A DNA stretch of 64,000 nucleotides from Lantana camara (GCA_037501455.1 CM074857.1:105805501-105869500), one strand, 5' to 3'; positions 1 through 11,194 are shown, counted from the stretch's first letter. Numbers and translations: made by a program. The notes: generated by a model from the sequence alone, not told the origin.

Positions 1-1338
1 TGCTCCTCGAGTCCAGGACCGACCTCTGTACAAAAAAAAGGAATAACTAACATAAAACTCAACTCCATGAACCAAGTATTTGACGAACGGCATGTTCATG
101 AGATGATATGATATGAAATGATGACGGTAATAATTATTATAAATGCTCATGTGCACAATTAATGTCCTGATGACCAAATAAACAAGCCAAATAACGAAGA
201 GTATGAAAATTACACAAAGCATATTTCCAGTGGACAATCCCAGCCGGGACTGTTTTTAATGGAAATGGGATCCCGGCCGGGACTCCCCTATCAGCAGCAG
301 CCCTGCATAACTATCCCGATCGGGAACGATTTTGTTCTAAAATGGATCCCGGCCGGGATCAATGCCCAGCCAAAGCCCCTGCCACACGTTCCCGGCCGGT
401 ATTGTTTTTGAACTAAAAGGGATCCCGGTCGGGAACCTCTGCTCGAAAAACAGGGCAGCAGCAGGCCATTTTTAAAACCCAAGCAAACCAACATAAAATC
501 ACTCCCAAGTTGGAACAAAGACTTGTAGCATGCATACACACATAATACTTCAATTAGGCATCAAATGAATCATCATAACATGTCTAGATCATCATATATT
601 CAACATATAAACCCTCATTTATTACATAATCCATATCTCAACCAACCAACAAGAATCCATGCATTAAACTCATAAATGAACATATATTCATGCAGATACA
701 CACCTAGGAGCAATATATTAAACTTAAATACACAAAAACCCCAACTTACACACAAATCACACACATACACATATACACACACCTACTCAAGAAATGAAGA
801 AAGGAGAGGATGTAGAGAGCGATAATGATGATGCAACGAGCTCTGGGTGAAATCACGACAAGTCCTCCTCTTCTCCTTGAATTCAAACCCCAAGTGTGTG
901 AGTGAGTGTGTGTTCTTGTGTATATTATGGAATGAGAGTGATGAATGCAATGTATATAATGTATATGATATAAGTTATAAAGTATAAGTCTTGTAAGTAT
1001 ATAGTTAATTGCACTTAAGTCCTTATGATCATTTTATTTATATGTTAGAGATAAATGCTACGAGGGTGTATGTGCAATTATGTAATGTAGAGATCAAGTG
1101 GATATGCATATATATATATATAAGTTGTAGAATTATGAAGTTGAGTATAATATTATATGCATGTTACAATTAATCACTTACGTTATATTAATGCAAATAC
1201 GTCCAATTATAATTAGTTAGGTAATTAATCTTACAATTTGCATAATAAAGTGTGAATGAAATAAATAAATAATCCTAACTTTCGGAAAATCACCCGCGTG
1301 GTGCGCGTACCTGGAAGACGAGAACACGGGGCGTCACA
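1..1338. mobile_element. 3'-terminal part of a Ty3/Gypsy-type LTR (copy A)
   Basis: The segment ends with GGGGCGTCACA, nearly the same terminus as the complete solo LTR B at 16480-18996, and it runs off the left edge of the window. It carries a cluster of GGCC-centred palindromes about 900-1100 bp from its right end; B has a similar cluster at a similar distance. No long open frame is present and no coding domain is recognisable. The family assignment rests on the shared terminus and the shared palindrome layout, not on an overall alignment. Whether this is a solo LTR or part of a complete element cannot be seen. Confidence 0.65.
236..437. repeat. Six paired GGCC-centred palindromes in LTR copy A
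   Basis: Six imperfect to perfect palindromes of the type ATCCCGGCCGGGAT start near 237, 269, 312, 344, 388 and 419. Start-to-start distances are about 32, 43, 32, 44 and 31 bp, so the units form three pairs with 31-32 bp inside each pair. The unit near 344-360 is a perfect palindrome. The DNA between units is not conserved among them. Confidence 0.85.
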
Positions 1339-1967
1339 GGAACAGGTTCATTTGTAATTTTTCAAATTTAAAAGGGTAAGTTATTAATATTTTCATTTAA
1401 AGGGGTACGAGTGGTAAGGAAGAAGTGTAAATATAAAAATACACACACAAAAAAAAAAATCATTAAATATTTAATCATTCCCTTCTCCCCGTGTATGGAA
1501 AGACTTCTTCATGCTCTTGCATTACATGTGAAATTTTTATTTTTAAATGGGTGAATGATCATCTAATTTAAAAGTTTAAGCTTTTAAAAAAAAGTATGGA
1601 TCTGTATCATTAAATATTTAAACATCTTCAATTTAAAATTTTAAGCTTTTAAAAAATATATCATTAAATATTTAAATTTTCGTATAAAACATTACTAACT
1701 CTAGAGTCTAGTATAATCAATTTAATCTCTCAGATTATTTGACTCTATTTTCCTTTTTTCTATTTTTAAAATTATCAATTAAAGAGCGTTTTATTTTATT
1801 TTTTGATCCCTTATCTATTCTTTTTATCTTACTTCACCTTAATATTTTTTATTTCTATATTATCATTAACGACTTCCTCTCTTATTTGTCAATTTCAATT
1901 TTGTATTTATTTTTCTACTAATATATATTATTATACTAAATTACTTATTTATTTATCAAAAAGTTAG
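1339..1967. other. AT-rich intergenic DNA, no gene seen
   Basis: Low-complexity AT-rich sequence with A and T runs. The open frame at 1739-1921 is low-complexity Leu/Phe/Ile-rich sequence with no recognisable family and is not counted as a gene. Confidence 0.6.
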
Positions 1968-1975
1968 TAGTAGTT

Positions 1976-2162
1976 GCCAACGGGCAGTTGACTCAAGTGT
2001 ATAGGGGCTTGAATTCCTTTAAGTAAGGTCTCGAGTTTTAACCTTGTGGATGTAAAAAATTACGTTGGGAGATGTCCCCACAATAAGTGTCTTCACCTAC
2101 CTTGGAAGATTAGTCATTCACTCAATCGGGGTGGGGGAAAACTCTGAGAAATAAAAAAAAAA
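1976..2162 (+). mobile_element. tRNA-derived SINE, long variant
   Basis: The head GCCAACGGGCAGTTGACTC resembles the heads of the SINEs at 39619 and 10823. A box-A-like block (GACTCAAGTG) and a box-B-like block (GGTCTCGAGTTT) follow with tRNA-like spacing, and the element ends in an A-rich tail. The flanks TAGTAGTT (1968-1975) and TAGTAATT (2163-2170) match at 7 of 8 positions and look like an aged TSD. It is longer than the other copies (about 187 bp), so it may be another subfamily. Confidence 0.6.
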
Positions 2163-2170
2163 TAGTAATT

Positions 2171-4495
2171 ACATTATAAATAATTACAAAATATATATTA
2201 AATAAGATGATTTTTAATTTTATCATTTAGTAAAACAATATCATGTCTTCTATTTGCTTCACACATAATGAGTCACGTAAACATTACTAGTTATTTATTA
2301 TTTCTTGTAAACTACTTCAAAATTCAAATCAAATGTGGTAATTTTGCACTAATTACGAAGGCTTGTTTTGTTTATCAAATTTTTATATATAGCTACAAAT
2401 ATAATGAAAATTAATTTGTTAGTATCTTCTTTTAGTCCAACATTTTTAGTTTCATTTTAATTTTTAAAATATTTTATGTTAATCGGGTCTTGAAATCATG
2501 ATTGGATCCGATTATAAAGATTATAGAATGGATTAATTTGAATTCGAATTCAGTCCAATGTAAATGGGCTACGAATCAACTCTTGTCATTATTGGGCTTC
2601 TTTTAAGTTAATAGGCTTAAATAGTTTAAAACAATTTTGATTTTTGAACATTTAAATAGCCCAATACTGACGGGCCCGCTAAAGATTACTTCTTAAGTTA
2701 ATTAAATCGAATTCAAGACAAGATAGATATATTATGAAAATTGAAATGGAATTGTAATTGGAAAATTTTCAATAATTAAATTAATTATATTATATGATTA
2801 TATTAAAGTAATGGCGTTGATCATTTATGATAAGGACGGTTCTCAGTCTGTCACGTGGCATGATATGGCAAACTCCATCATACACATGACTAGTTTAATT
2901 GCACAGGTAGGCTTGACACGTCACCCTCTGAGAGAACTTTATATGTCAGCTCTAAGTCACGGTCAAGTGATTTGCCCTTTCAATTAGTGATAGCTTAACC
3001 GATTCAATCCCAGTTTACGATCGAACTATTTGTCCAATTGAGGCGTACAAATCCATCGACATGAAATTCCGGCGTAGAGGAACAAGGGGAACCAAGCCTG
3101 TCATACTCCAAACTTCGTTCGACCCCCAAAGACAATCGATCGCTCCTACAAGGCTTGTTACCAGGGGAGTTGATCCCCCCAGTAGAGTCCAGTACTCCCT
3201 AGGAGACAACCTCTACACCCTCGTCCACATGGCAGTCCTTTCTGTCCATGGACAACCGTACTATTTAATGCATCATTAGTAAGTGGATACATGTTACACA
3301 TGAATTATATCCTATAAATACCCAACATTTATGGTATTTGATAAGTAATTAATATTCATTCAACCGCTAGTACTTTTTCTCTTTCATTGAGTAAATACCT
3401 AATTTAAGTGTCGGAGTTTCAAAATTGGAAAAAAAAAAAAAAACCCACATTCCCCCACTTTAGTCTTCAGCTTACGTGTATTCAATGCGATCAAAGTACA
3501 ACTTAAAATTTATCCTATCATATCAGCATATCAAATTCGAGCACGATCAATTTCCTTACAACTTTGTTGCATATAATTTACAAAGACATTAAGAAATGAA
3601 AGTGATCGGACAAGACCATTACGGCCCCTAACAAGTAGATTATTAATTTTGGTTACTACAAAGACTTGCATGGCCTAATTCATAGAGGAGGGCCTTTCTT
3701 TTTTCCTTTTTTTTTTTTTTTTCATTCATTTTTTTCCTTTACAAGTCTGGTGGTTGGTGAACCCCTAGGGTGGGCCAATTTCCGTGGGTAGTTGAATTAG
3801 ATGGCCCAACCAATATTATTTTTATATTTTCGATCATTTAATTAGTCAAATACTATTCTAACCTTTTTATTCAAAAATTGTTGAAATTACATCAATTTAA
3901 ACTATAAAGCTAAAACATTAAAATTACATTTAATTCACATATTTTTACTCAAGGTATGAGTTGAGTCAGGTCCTTCCGACCGTCAAAAGATACTAGATTG
4001 TCTTTACCTATACTACAGTTTGGTCATGTGCGATTTATATGTTTTAAAAGATCAGAATTGTAATTTTTTTTTCTTATAATTTAGAAAAAGTAAAAGTTCT
4101 TTTTAAGTTTATAATTTTCGAAAGAAAACAAAAATTAGGTTTTATGGTTATATGTGTCTTGAATATTAATCCACCATGAATTAAGGATTGTTTTGACCCA
4201 AGAAAAAGAACTACTTTTTGTCCACTTAAAAAAGAAAGTTATCTTAGGCACAAACACAATCTTTTCAGCAACCAACAACCATTTTTTTGACAGCCCATCT
4301 TCTCACCAACTCCATCTCACTAACATAAATCTACCATTATTGTTCGTACTCTCACCGCCCTCCTTCCACCCACCTACCCCTGCACTACGCACTCTTGACA
4401 CACACTTGAAGCCCCTTTGCTGCTCTTGAGGAGTATCTTTTATCCAATTCTTGATTCTTGTCTCGTTTCACCTTTTGATTAACCCTCCCCTCAAA
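2171..4495. other. Intergenic region upstream of cytochrome b5 gene 1
   Basis: AT-rich DNA with poly-A near 3429 and poly-T near 3705. The stretch 2820-3430 is less AT-rich and contains CTATAAATACCC (3312-3323) followed by a TTAAGTGTCGGAG motif (about 3403). A similar tail, TTGAGCGTCGGAG, occurs near 44198, so this may be an LTR or promoter remnant. Overlapping frames on both strands at 3015-3279 have no recognisable domain. The frame at 4193-4429 lacks an ATG and lies in the presumed leader of the next gene. Confidence 0.45.
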
Positions 4496-6248
4496 ATGGC
4501 TAAAGTTTTTACCCTTGCTGAGGTTTCTGAGCACAACAACAGCAAGGATTGTTGGCTTGTTATTAATGGGAAGGTACTAAAAATGGAAATTATTATACCC
4601 TTTTCGTTATACTTTAGTGGGTTGGCTCTTTTTTGTGCATGTGATGTCTGGATCTGTTAAAGATTCAATTTTTTTGAGTTTTTTTTTTATCGTTTCTTGA
4701 ATTGGTGTTTTGGTGGTTTTTGTTGTTCGTATGTATCTGGTTGGTTGAACTGGATTGTCAATGATGCTTTTTTGTTTTATGATATATGGTTGTTGAGTAG
4801 TGGAGTTGTGCTTGAATGAATATGGTGAACTGGTTTCATATGTGAATATTTATTGAATTGTGTTTGATTATATCGTAATCTTGGCTTTGCTTCATCAGAC
4901 CTTGGGCGTTGTTTTTATTTGGATATCTGAAGGTTAAGTAAAGTTTCACAGTAAGAAGTTATTGGTACAGAAGAAAGGGGGGAAAAATTGGAAAATTGGA
5001 TTCTTGGAACTGTTATTTTTATGATTGTGCATCATGTCTTGTTAGGTACTTCATATAATGTGATATCCTCTTTTCAGTTTGCATTTTGATACTTTTATAC
5101 ATAAACCGTCTGCTCCTTAGATTGCGAATTCGATTGAGAAATTTTCTGAAAATATATATACTATAGGTCTTTCTTTCGTGCCCCGATGTTCTTCACTTGG
5201 TCCCAATATAAGATCGCAAAGTTGAATTCTTGTGACGAATAATATGCTTGCTAAAGCTGCTATTTTTAGCCCTACTTGTATTATTTTTCTTGTGATTTGG
5301 TAATGGAAAGAAATTTATATCTAGTGCTACCAGATTGAGGTAAAGACTCCTCTTTGATGCAATTGAAGAAGCAAGTGGTAATCTTTTGTGATTATTGTGC
5401 TAAAACATTTTCCCTATGTGCTTGCTCTAGTGAAAAATTGAATTTATATTTGTGATTAAACTGATTAACTAAAGTTCTACGGGTGAGGCCTTTGGAATCT
5501 TGTTGCCTTTTTCCTTCGAACATTTAGAAGAATCACACTTGTTCCTGTAAGCCATATAGTATGCTTTTACATTGATTTTACTTCTGGCTATATTATACTT
5601 TTCAAGCTATAATTAACTAAGTTCAAATAAAAGTGCTGGTTTTAAACCGAAATTTAGTGTTTTGTTTTGCTGTTTCTGCTTAAAATAAGTTCTTTAACAA
5701 AAATATCTTTACATGAACTTTTCTTAAATTCAAACTTTTGGCACCCCACTGAAATGCTTTCAATGTACACGACATTTCTTATTCCAACTCGTGCTTACAT
5801 TACGTTCCATTCATTTGAATAGGTCTACAATGTGACCAAATTCTTGGAAGATCATCCCGGTGGTGATGAAGTATTGATTTCTTCAACGGGTACTCTCCAA
5901 AACACCTCAACAGTCGACGCTATTCCTACAAAGTACTAAAATGTAATAACCATTATCCATTTCATAATTTTCTTGATTGCTGTCACCTTTGCAGGAAAGG
6001 ATGCAACTGATGATTTCGAGGATATTGGCCACAGCGCCACAGCTAAGGCGATGATGGAAGAATTCTATGTAGGCGACATTAATACATCCACGATTCCAGC
6101 ACAGAAGAAGTACACTCCTCCAAAACAGCCACACTACAACCAAGACAAAACATCCGAGTTCATCATCAAACTCCTCCAGTTTTTGGTCCCTTTGCTTATC
6201 TTGGCTGTGGCTGTCGGAATTCGATTCTACACCAAATCATCAGCGTGA
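4496..6248 (+). CDS. CB5: Cytochrome b5, tail-anchored (gene 1)
   Basis: Three exons join 4496-4573, 5823-5889 and 5995-6248 into 132 codons plus stop, the normal length for plant microsomal cytochrome b5. All junctions are GT-AG and keep the frame. The start is the first ATG of the conserved MAKVFTLAEV N-terminus. The haem domain shows WLVINGKVYNVTKFL, then HPGG with the first axial histidine (about residue 39) and GHS with the second. A hydrophobic segment near the C-terminus (LLQFLVPLLILAVAVG) and a short polar tail mark a C-terminal anchor, as in ER cytochrome b5. The family donates electrons to desaturases, hydroxylases and some P450s. A diverged copy follows 1.35 kb downstream on the same strand. 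Nothing looks broken. Confidence 0.95.
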
Positions 6249-7431
6249 ACTTTCTTGTAGTACGAGTTGAATAAGTTTCTTAAGGTCAGAAAGGATTGTT
6301 GTTGTCTTTGAAAAATGATGGAAATTGAGGAGGCATTTGTGTTTTTTCATCTGTTTGCCATTAATATTGAAGAAACTTGTTTATTTTCTTCTTCCATAAC
6401 TGTCTTCATCTTTCTTTCTTTTACTATGGTTTTAATCTCCGATGCACGGCCACCTTTAAGAATATCATTTTGTAGTATTGTATCTGACAATTCTCATTTG
6501 GGAATTCAAAAAAAAATAAAATCCCATGTCTTCATATATGTATTATGTTCGTATGGTCGTGTCCGTATTATCATAGGTGGAAAGTGAGTTCTTCACATTT
6601 ATATATGAAATGTGATTAATATCATAATTGATTAACTAAACCTCAATAAATTGATTAAGTTGAAATAACGAAAATATAATTCTACTCTCTTATATTAAAT
6701 TGAGAATTTGAGATCATCATAAGAGCTTTTTAACAATCTTGTGCCATATAAATGATTGCTATGTATAAAAGCATAGAAATAATTCTGACAAAAAGGAGCC
6801 AAAAGTCTCTAATGCTTAAAGCACTTAGATGGATGAATTGGATTAGCACAACTAATTCTTTTAGTTCTATTGGCTAATTATATTTTATTAATATTTATTT
6901 ATACATATATATTTTTTATATTAACAATCAATTTCTAGGAGGGAAGCTTCTAGTCCTAGGAAGTAGGAACTGTACAAGATGAAGTCACATCGAGCCATCG
7001 GGGTTTTTCATTTAATATTATAATTAAAGTACTTTTAGCCACAAATTGTTGTGCACATGTTCCACGAGGGACCATGTTTTATTTCGACATAATTTTAATT
7101 TTCTTGGTAACAATTTATTCAAAAATCTTCAATTCTATTCTAAATTATGGATTATCTGCATCATTTTTGCTTGAAAAATACGAATTATATATTATTAATT
7201 AATTTTAAAATTCAAAAAATACAAGTAAAATTATATCCCAAACTACCTTCTTTTTTCTCGCCCAAGTCGCATAAAACATTAATGTTTGTTTATGATTCAT
7301 GAATACTTTTAAAAATATTATTTTGTCATGTCATATCGTGTTGGGTACATTTCACACAATAAATTAAAAATCGATTCGTATCGTTATATCCATATAGTAT
7401 TGTACTCGTATTCATGCATTAGGATACACTG
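6249..7431. other. Intergenic between the two cytochrome b5 genes
   Basis: Contains the 3' UTR of gene 1 and AT-rich DNA; the frame at 6315-6587 is not recognisable. At about 7300-7430 is one copy of a dispersed sequence in which ACTTTTAAAAATATTATTTT is followed by TCATGTCATATCG and CGTATTC-like blocks. Related copies occur near 14787-14930 and 44436-44560, so this looks like an old dispersed repeat of unknown class. Confidence 0.45.
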
Positions 7432-7438
7432 TATAAAG
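7432..7438 (+). promoter_or_regulatory. Possible TATA box of cytochrome b5 gene 2
   Basis: TATAAAG lies 158 bp upstream of the ATG at 7596. This suits a core promoter with a leader of about 120 bp, but it is inferred from motif and distance only. Confidence 0.35.
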
Positions 7439-7595
7439 ACCACTTGTTTTTGCATGAGAGAACACATTCCAACCACACTCTTCAAGAAACCAATTTAAAG
7501 GCCTTAAAAAGAAGTTCTCAAACTTGAGTCTTTTCAATAATTTGCATTCGTTTGTGTCATTTATTTCCCATTAAAATCAAGCCTCCCTCTGAAAA

Positions 7596-8598
7596 ATGGC
7601 AAAAGTGTTTACTCTATCTGAGGTTGCTAAGCACAACAGCAGGGATGATGGTTGGATTATCCTCTTTGGCAAGGTATTTCAATCCCCCATTATGAAAAAT
7701 ACAATTTTCACAGTTGTATGCGCCAAAGATACAATTTTTAAGCCGTTCTTGAATTGGGTTTTGATCTCCATTGGCACCAGTATACCAGAGGAATATGATT
7801 ATTTATGGATAATTCTAGTTCCGACCTGTCTCGGTCAAATTAGTGTAAAGAGAGGACGGGTTACTAACCCTGTTGGAGTGTATAAAAATCTAGTCGATTA
7901 AGATTAATATTTTGTTACTTCATATATTGCTTTTTTATGGCAGGTTTTGAATGTGACGACATTCTTCGACGAGCATCCTGGTGGTGTTGATATTCTCTTG
8001 GAAGCAACAGGTATGTAAAATTACACTGACCTCCCCCATAACTCATAGAAACATAAACATAAAATTACACGTGCAGTTATAATTGTAAATTTCGAGTTAA
8101 ATGTTGACTGGTAAGTGATAAGATATAAAATAGAATATTCATAAAAATAGATATGAGATCTTCAAAATTGTATTGAGATGTGATGTAAATAACCTGGTAT
8201 GGAATTCTTCTGTAAGTTTTCAAACCTTAGGGGAAGTTCATGTAATTAGATCAAACCTCAAGGTATGTTAGTGTGATTATCCGAAATATATTTTCATATA
8301 TTACAATCACTTAAATGTCTTTTAGTAATTAGGAAATCCTTTCATCATTCCAGGGAAGGATGCAACAGCTGATTTCGATGGACACAGCAACGAAGCATGG
8401 TCGATGATGGAGAAGTTCTGCATTGGCGAACTTGATCAACCAAACAAGGCCACTGATGACAGCAATGTTTCAATATTGCAGCTGCATCCCGGAAAGGAAA
8501 AGAAAGCGAAAACTCTACTGACTTACTTCATCCAGTTTGCGGTTCCAGTGATAATCTTGAACTTGATTATTGCGTTCTTTTCTAAATTGTCTGCTTGA
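7596..8598 (+). CDS. CB5: Cytochrome b5, tail-anchored (gene 2, diverged)
   Basis: Exons 7596-7673, 7944-8010 and 8354-8598 encode 129 residues. The first two exon lengths (78 and 67 nt) and both intron phases equal those of gene 1, which shows tandem duplication. MAKVFTLSEV, the HPGG haem-ligand motif and a second histidine in GHS are kept, as is a C-terminal hydrophobic anchor (YFIQFAVPVIILNLIIAFF). Differences from gene 1 include GWIILFG instead of CWLVING, and two residues fewer just before the second haem histidine (ADF-DGHS against DDFEDIGHS). The frame and splice sites are intact, so it is probably expressed, but the haem pocket may differ. A MITE-like repeat lies in its second intron. 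Confidence 0.85.
8018..8281. mobile_element. Possible MITE in intron 2 of cytochrome b5 gene 2
   Basis: The left end, AATTACACTGACCTCC, is approximately inverted at the right end (rc AATCACACTAACATACC). Such ends are familiar from small plant MITEs. The interior is AT-rich and noncoding. No clear TSD was identified. Confidence 0.35.
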
Positions 8599-8879
8599 GA
8601 AGAGGAAAGGAGGGCTTCTTCCCTTGTACTGATCATCGTAATAAATATTTTATGTCGTTTATTATATATTCTTACAACACTGTCTATATTTAATTGAAGT
8701 AGAAAATCCGATACCATGGGGTGCATGTTGCATACTTTCGTTGTCAAATTAAACTATCTTTTAGGCATAAACTACTTCAGCAATCCATTGCATGTGTTAA
8801 CACTTATTGAGCTCAATCATGTCCGGACTAGAATTTTCCGACAAATCAACAAATGATTGGTATGAGATGCAGCAAGGTT

Positions 8880-9162
8880 AACTATAACGTTTTTTACCCA
8901 TCATAGAACAAATTATTTCGACTTGCAAACCGCCATCTAATGTTTGCATTTGTGACATACCACCATGTAAACTCATTTTTAGTGGTTTTAACGAAAACAA
9001 GACACGTGACATATTTATAGGACATACGCATCAGCTGTTTCTAAGTCAAAGTCACCTAAAAATGAACTTAGATGATGGCATGTCACGTACAAATACAAAT
9101 ATTAGATGACGGTTTGCAAATCGAGATACTTTCTTCTGTGAGTTGGCAAAAACGCTATAGTT
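8880..9162. mobile_element. Foldback MITE with ~105-bp terminal inverted repeats
   Basis: The left arm (8880 to about 8985) and right arm (about 9050-9162) are inverted copies at roughly 80-85% identity. Both contain AACTATA.CGTTTTT, TCGA.TTGCAAACCG.CATC and CTCATTTTTAG-like blocks, leaving only about 65 bp between the arms. Long inverted arms on a short element suggest a Mutator-like MITE or foldback element. A 9-bp TSD could not be recognised. It begins about 280 bp after the stop of cytochrome b5 gene 2. Confidence 0.7.
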
Positions 9163-9739
9163 TGGATGTTAAATCTCGAATTAGATTGTCCCTTTGAGGA
9201 ATTGATAGGCCAAAGTCCAACTCTTGGAGGAACTGAAAGGACCCAAGATATGAAAAGCTCCAAAATGGTATACATAGTAAGATAAAAACAATAGGCATAT
9301 GTAGCTAACAAACTTCAGCATCTCCAGATGCAATGCCAAATCGGTATATACAACTACCAAGTTTAACTCAATTACAGAAAAGTCCAATCTAGTTAAGAAT
9401 TTAAAAAAAAAAAAAAACGATCAAGGTGTTAATTGTAATTTCTTATGGTCTTTTCCGTAACCCTTGTTCAAACACAAAAGTGTTATTCGTAAGTTCTCAA
9501 CTATGAGAGATTTTTCCGTAGTTAGATTGAATCACGGGGGTATTCGTAATTATTCCTAAATATACTTTTTATGAAAAATCCAAGCTCCTCAAACAAATTT
9601 AACTTGTGTTGAGATATTTATCTCCATCGTCCACCAAATCCAATGAAGATCTCTCATCTCTATGTAAGTTTCCACTTCTTCCAAAGTCCTTCCTTAGATA
9701 CCACGCCAAAAAATGTAATATTTTGATCAAGAAAACTCC
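9163..9739. other. Intergenic DNA upstream of the PADRE gene
   Basis: AT-rich, with a poly-A run near 9402-9416. Short frames on both strands between 9181 and 9948 have no family resemblance. Nothing else is recognisable. Confidence 0.5.
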
Positions 9740-9747
9740 TATAAAAG
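9740..9747 (+). promoter_or_regulatory. TATA box of the PADRE gene
   Basis: TATAAAAG lies 87 bp upstream of the ATG at 9827 on the same strand. This is the usual place for a plant core promoter with a leader of about 55 bp. Confidence 0.55.
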
Positions 9748-9826
9748 GAATAGTTAGACTCTGTCATGCCTCCCTCCCCCTTGCTTCGTTCTCCCATACA
9801 AACACATTTCTGAAAAACCCAAGAAA

Positions 9827-10546
9827 ATGGGGTTTTTAGTAAGGCAAACTAAAGTCCTAAAGCTGGTGCACCCGGGGCGGCACGTAGAGGTTTTCAGGGA
9901 GCCGATCACAGCGGGTGAGATCATGAGGAAGTACCCGAGACACTGCATTGCCAGGCCAGATGTCTTCGAGTTTCCCTGGATCGTTGTCCGCCCCGAATCA
10001 CTTCTTGTACCGGGGAAAGTGTTTTACCTTGTACCTTACCACACAATGAACAACCTTCTGAAAGCCAAAATACAGCAGATTCAATCCTCAAAACACCATC
10101 ACCATTACCTGATCAGCATGCAGGGATGTTGTATGAATCCTTTGGCAGGGGTGACTCCGAAACACCAGCATTATGGCAGATGCCGCATGAGATGGACTGA
10201 TCATACGAACTTGGATGATCGCAAGTCTTGTCAGAATCCACGGGGTAAAGCTTCTTGCGCTGGGAGTTTATACAAACAGGAGGTTTGCAAGTCCTGGGAA
10301 AAGATGCGCAGAAAACTGAACCGCGGGAGTTGCTTTGAACGATTTTGTTCAGAACCCGATTCACCACTTTATAACATCAGGCTCCGTTCCAGTGAGATGA
10401 GAATTGCGTGGGGCCAATACTCGAGCACTGAAAAGGGTGAGGGCATAAGACTCAAGCCTTGCTTGAGGAAGGCGGATAGCGTCCGACCGAAGCTCGACCT
10501 TAAGGTGAGGTTTGATCAGCAGGGTGTACTGACTTTGCACTTTTGA
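9827..10546 (+). CDS. PADRE (DUF4228) domain protein
   Basis: An intronless gene of 239 codons. The N-terminal half shows the hallmark PADRE order: VHPGRHVEVF, PITAGEIMRKYPRHCIARPDVF and PWIVVRPESLL followed by PGKVFYLVP. The middle (residues about 90-200) is Cys/His/Lys-rich, low in conservation and not recognisable. The C-terminus LKVRFDQQGVLTLHF is of a type often seen in the family. The start is the first ATG before the conserved block, and a glycine at position 2 would permit N-myristoylation, which is inferred. In other plants such genes are often induced by pathogens or abiotic stress; their biochemical role is not established. A SINE lies about 170 bp downstream. Confidence 0.88.
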   Translation: MGFLVRQTKVLKLVHPGRHVEVFREPITAGEIMRKYPRHCIARPDVFEFPWIVVRPESLLVPGKVFYLVPYHTMNNLLKAKIQQIQSSKHHHHYLISMQGCCMNPLAGVTPKHQHYGRCRMRWTDHTNLDDRKSCQNPRGKASCAGSLYKQEVCKSWEKMRRKLNRGSCFERFCSEPDSPLYNIRLRSSEMRIAWGQYSSTEKGEGIRLKPCLRKADSVRPKLDLKVRFDQQGVLTLHF

Positions 10547-10712
10547 TGACCTTTTGAAACTGTATAACAGGAATTTGGTGTTGTTGGGGGTGGGGGTTGA
10601 TTGTTTGGTTTTCCATTGTTCAAAAAACAAAAGAAACACTCAACTATTCCTACCTATGACAGTGTGATCAAGTTCCATAGCTTTGTTCAAGATATGATGA
10701 AATGTTGTTGAG

Positions 10713-10823
10713 TTTTTTTTTTTATTTTTTATTTAAAACACACGCACACCCAAGCGGGATTCCAACCCGGGACCTTGCCCTAGAGAATGAACCCATTAAT
10801 CACTTGGACCAACCCCTGTTGGC
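10713..10823 (-). mobile_element. tRNA-derived SINE with perfect 14-bp TSD
   Basis: Read on the minus strand, it starts GCCAACAGGGGTTGGTCC, with box A TGGTCCAAGTG, box B GGTTGGAATCC and an A-rich tail. It is flanked by GAAATGTTGTTGAG at 10699-10712 and 10824-10837, an exact 14-bp TSD. The first 15 bases equal those of the SINE at 39619, so both belong to one family. The exact TSD points to a fairly recent insertion. Confidence 0.88.
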
Positions 10824-11194
10824 GAAATGTTGTTGAGAGTTGAGAGGAGCCAAAACAACTAAAAGAATCTTGACATTGACAAAGTAGGACAAACAAACAA
10901 ATGGCCTAAGAAGACAAAGAAAAAAAATCAAAATGACACCATAAAGAAAGAAATAAGTCAGATTCAATTCATATATTCTTTCTATATTTCATTTCTTTCA
11001 AGTTTATCTTCAAAGTTCAAATCTTTCTTGTTGGCAAAGGCAGATACCAACACAGTATGTACATAGTAATAACCACAAAAGCCAAATAATAACACAAGGG
11101 ATCATCACTAATAACATGATTATAATTACCCATCTTGAGCAATAACAAACAAGGGGAAGTAAAAAATATTACCTACCAACTGTACTGTTCGAGT

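Noticed and set aside
236..437. Palindromes in LTR A as a CRISPR array or terminator
   Set aside because: Plant nuclear DNA, no equal-length unique spacers, and units are palindromes with uneven gaps.
1739..1921. Open frame MTLFSFFL...
   Set aside because: Low-complexity AT-rich translation without domain or context.
3015..3279. Overlapping frames on both strands
   Set aside because: No family resemblance on either strand; the region looks like a transposon remnant.
4193..4429. Open frame just upstream of cytochrome b5 gene 1
   Set aside because: It has no ATG and lies in the presumed 5' leader; not conserved-looking.
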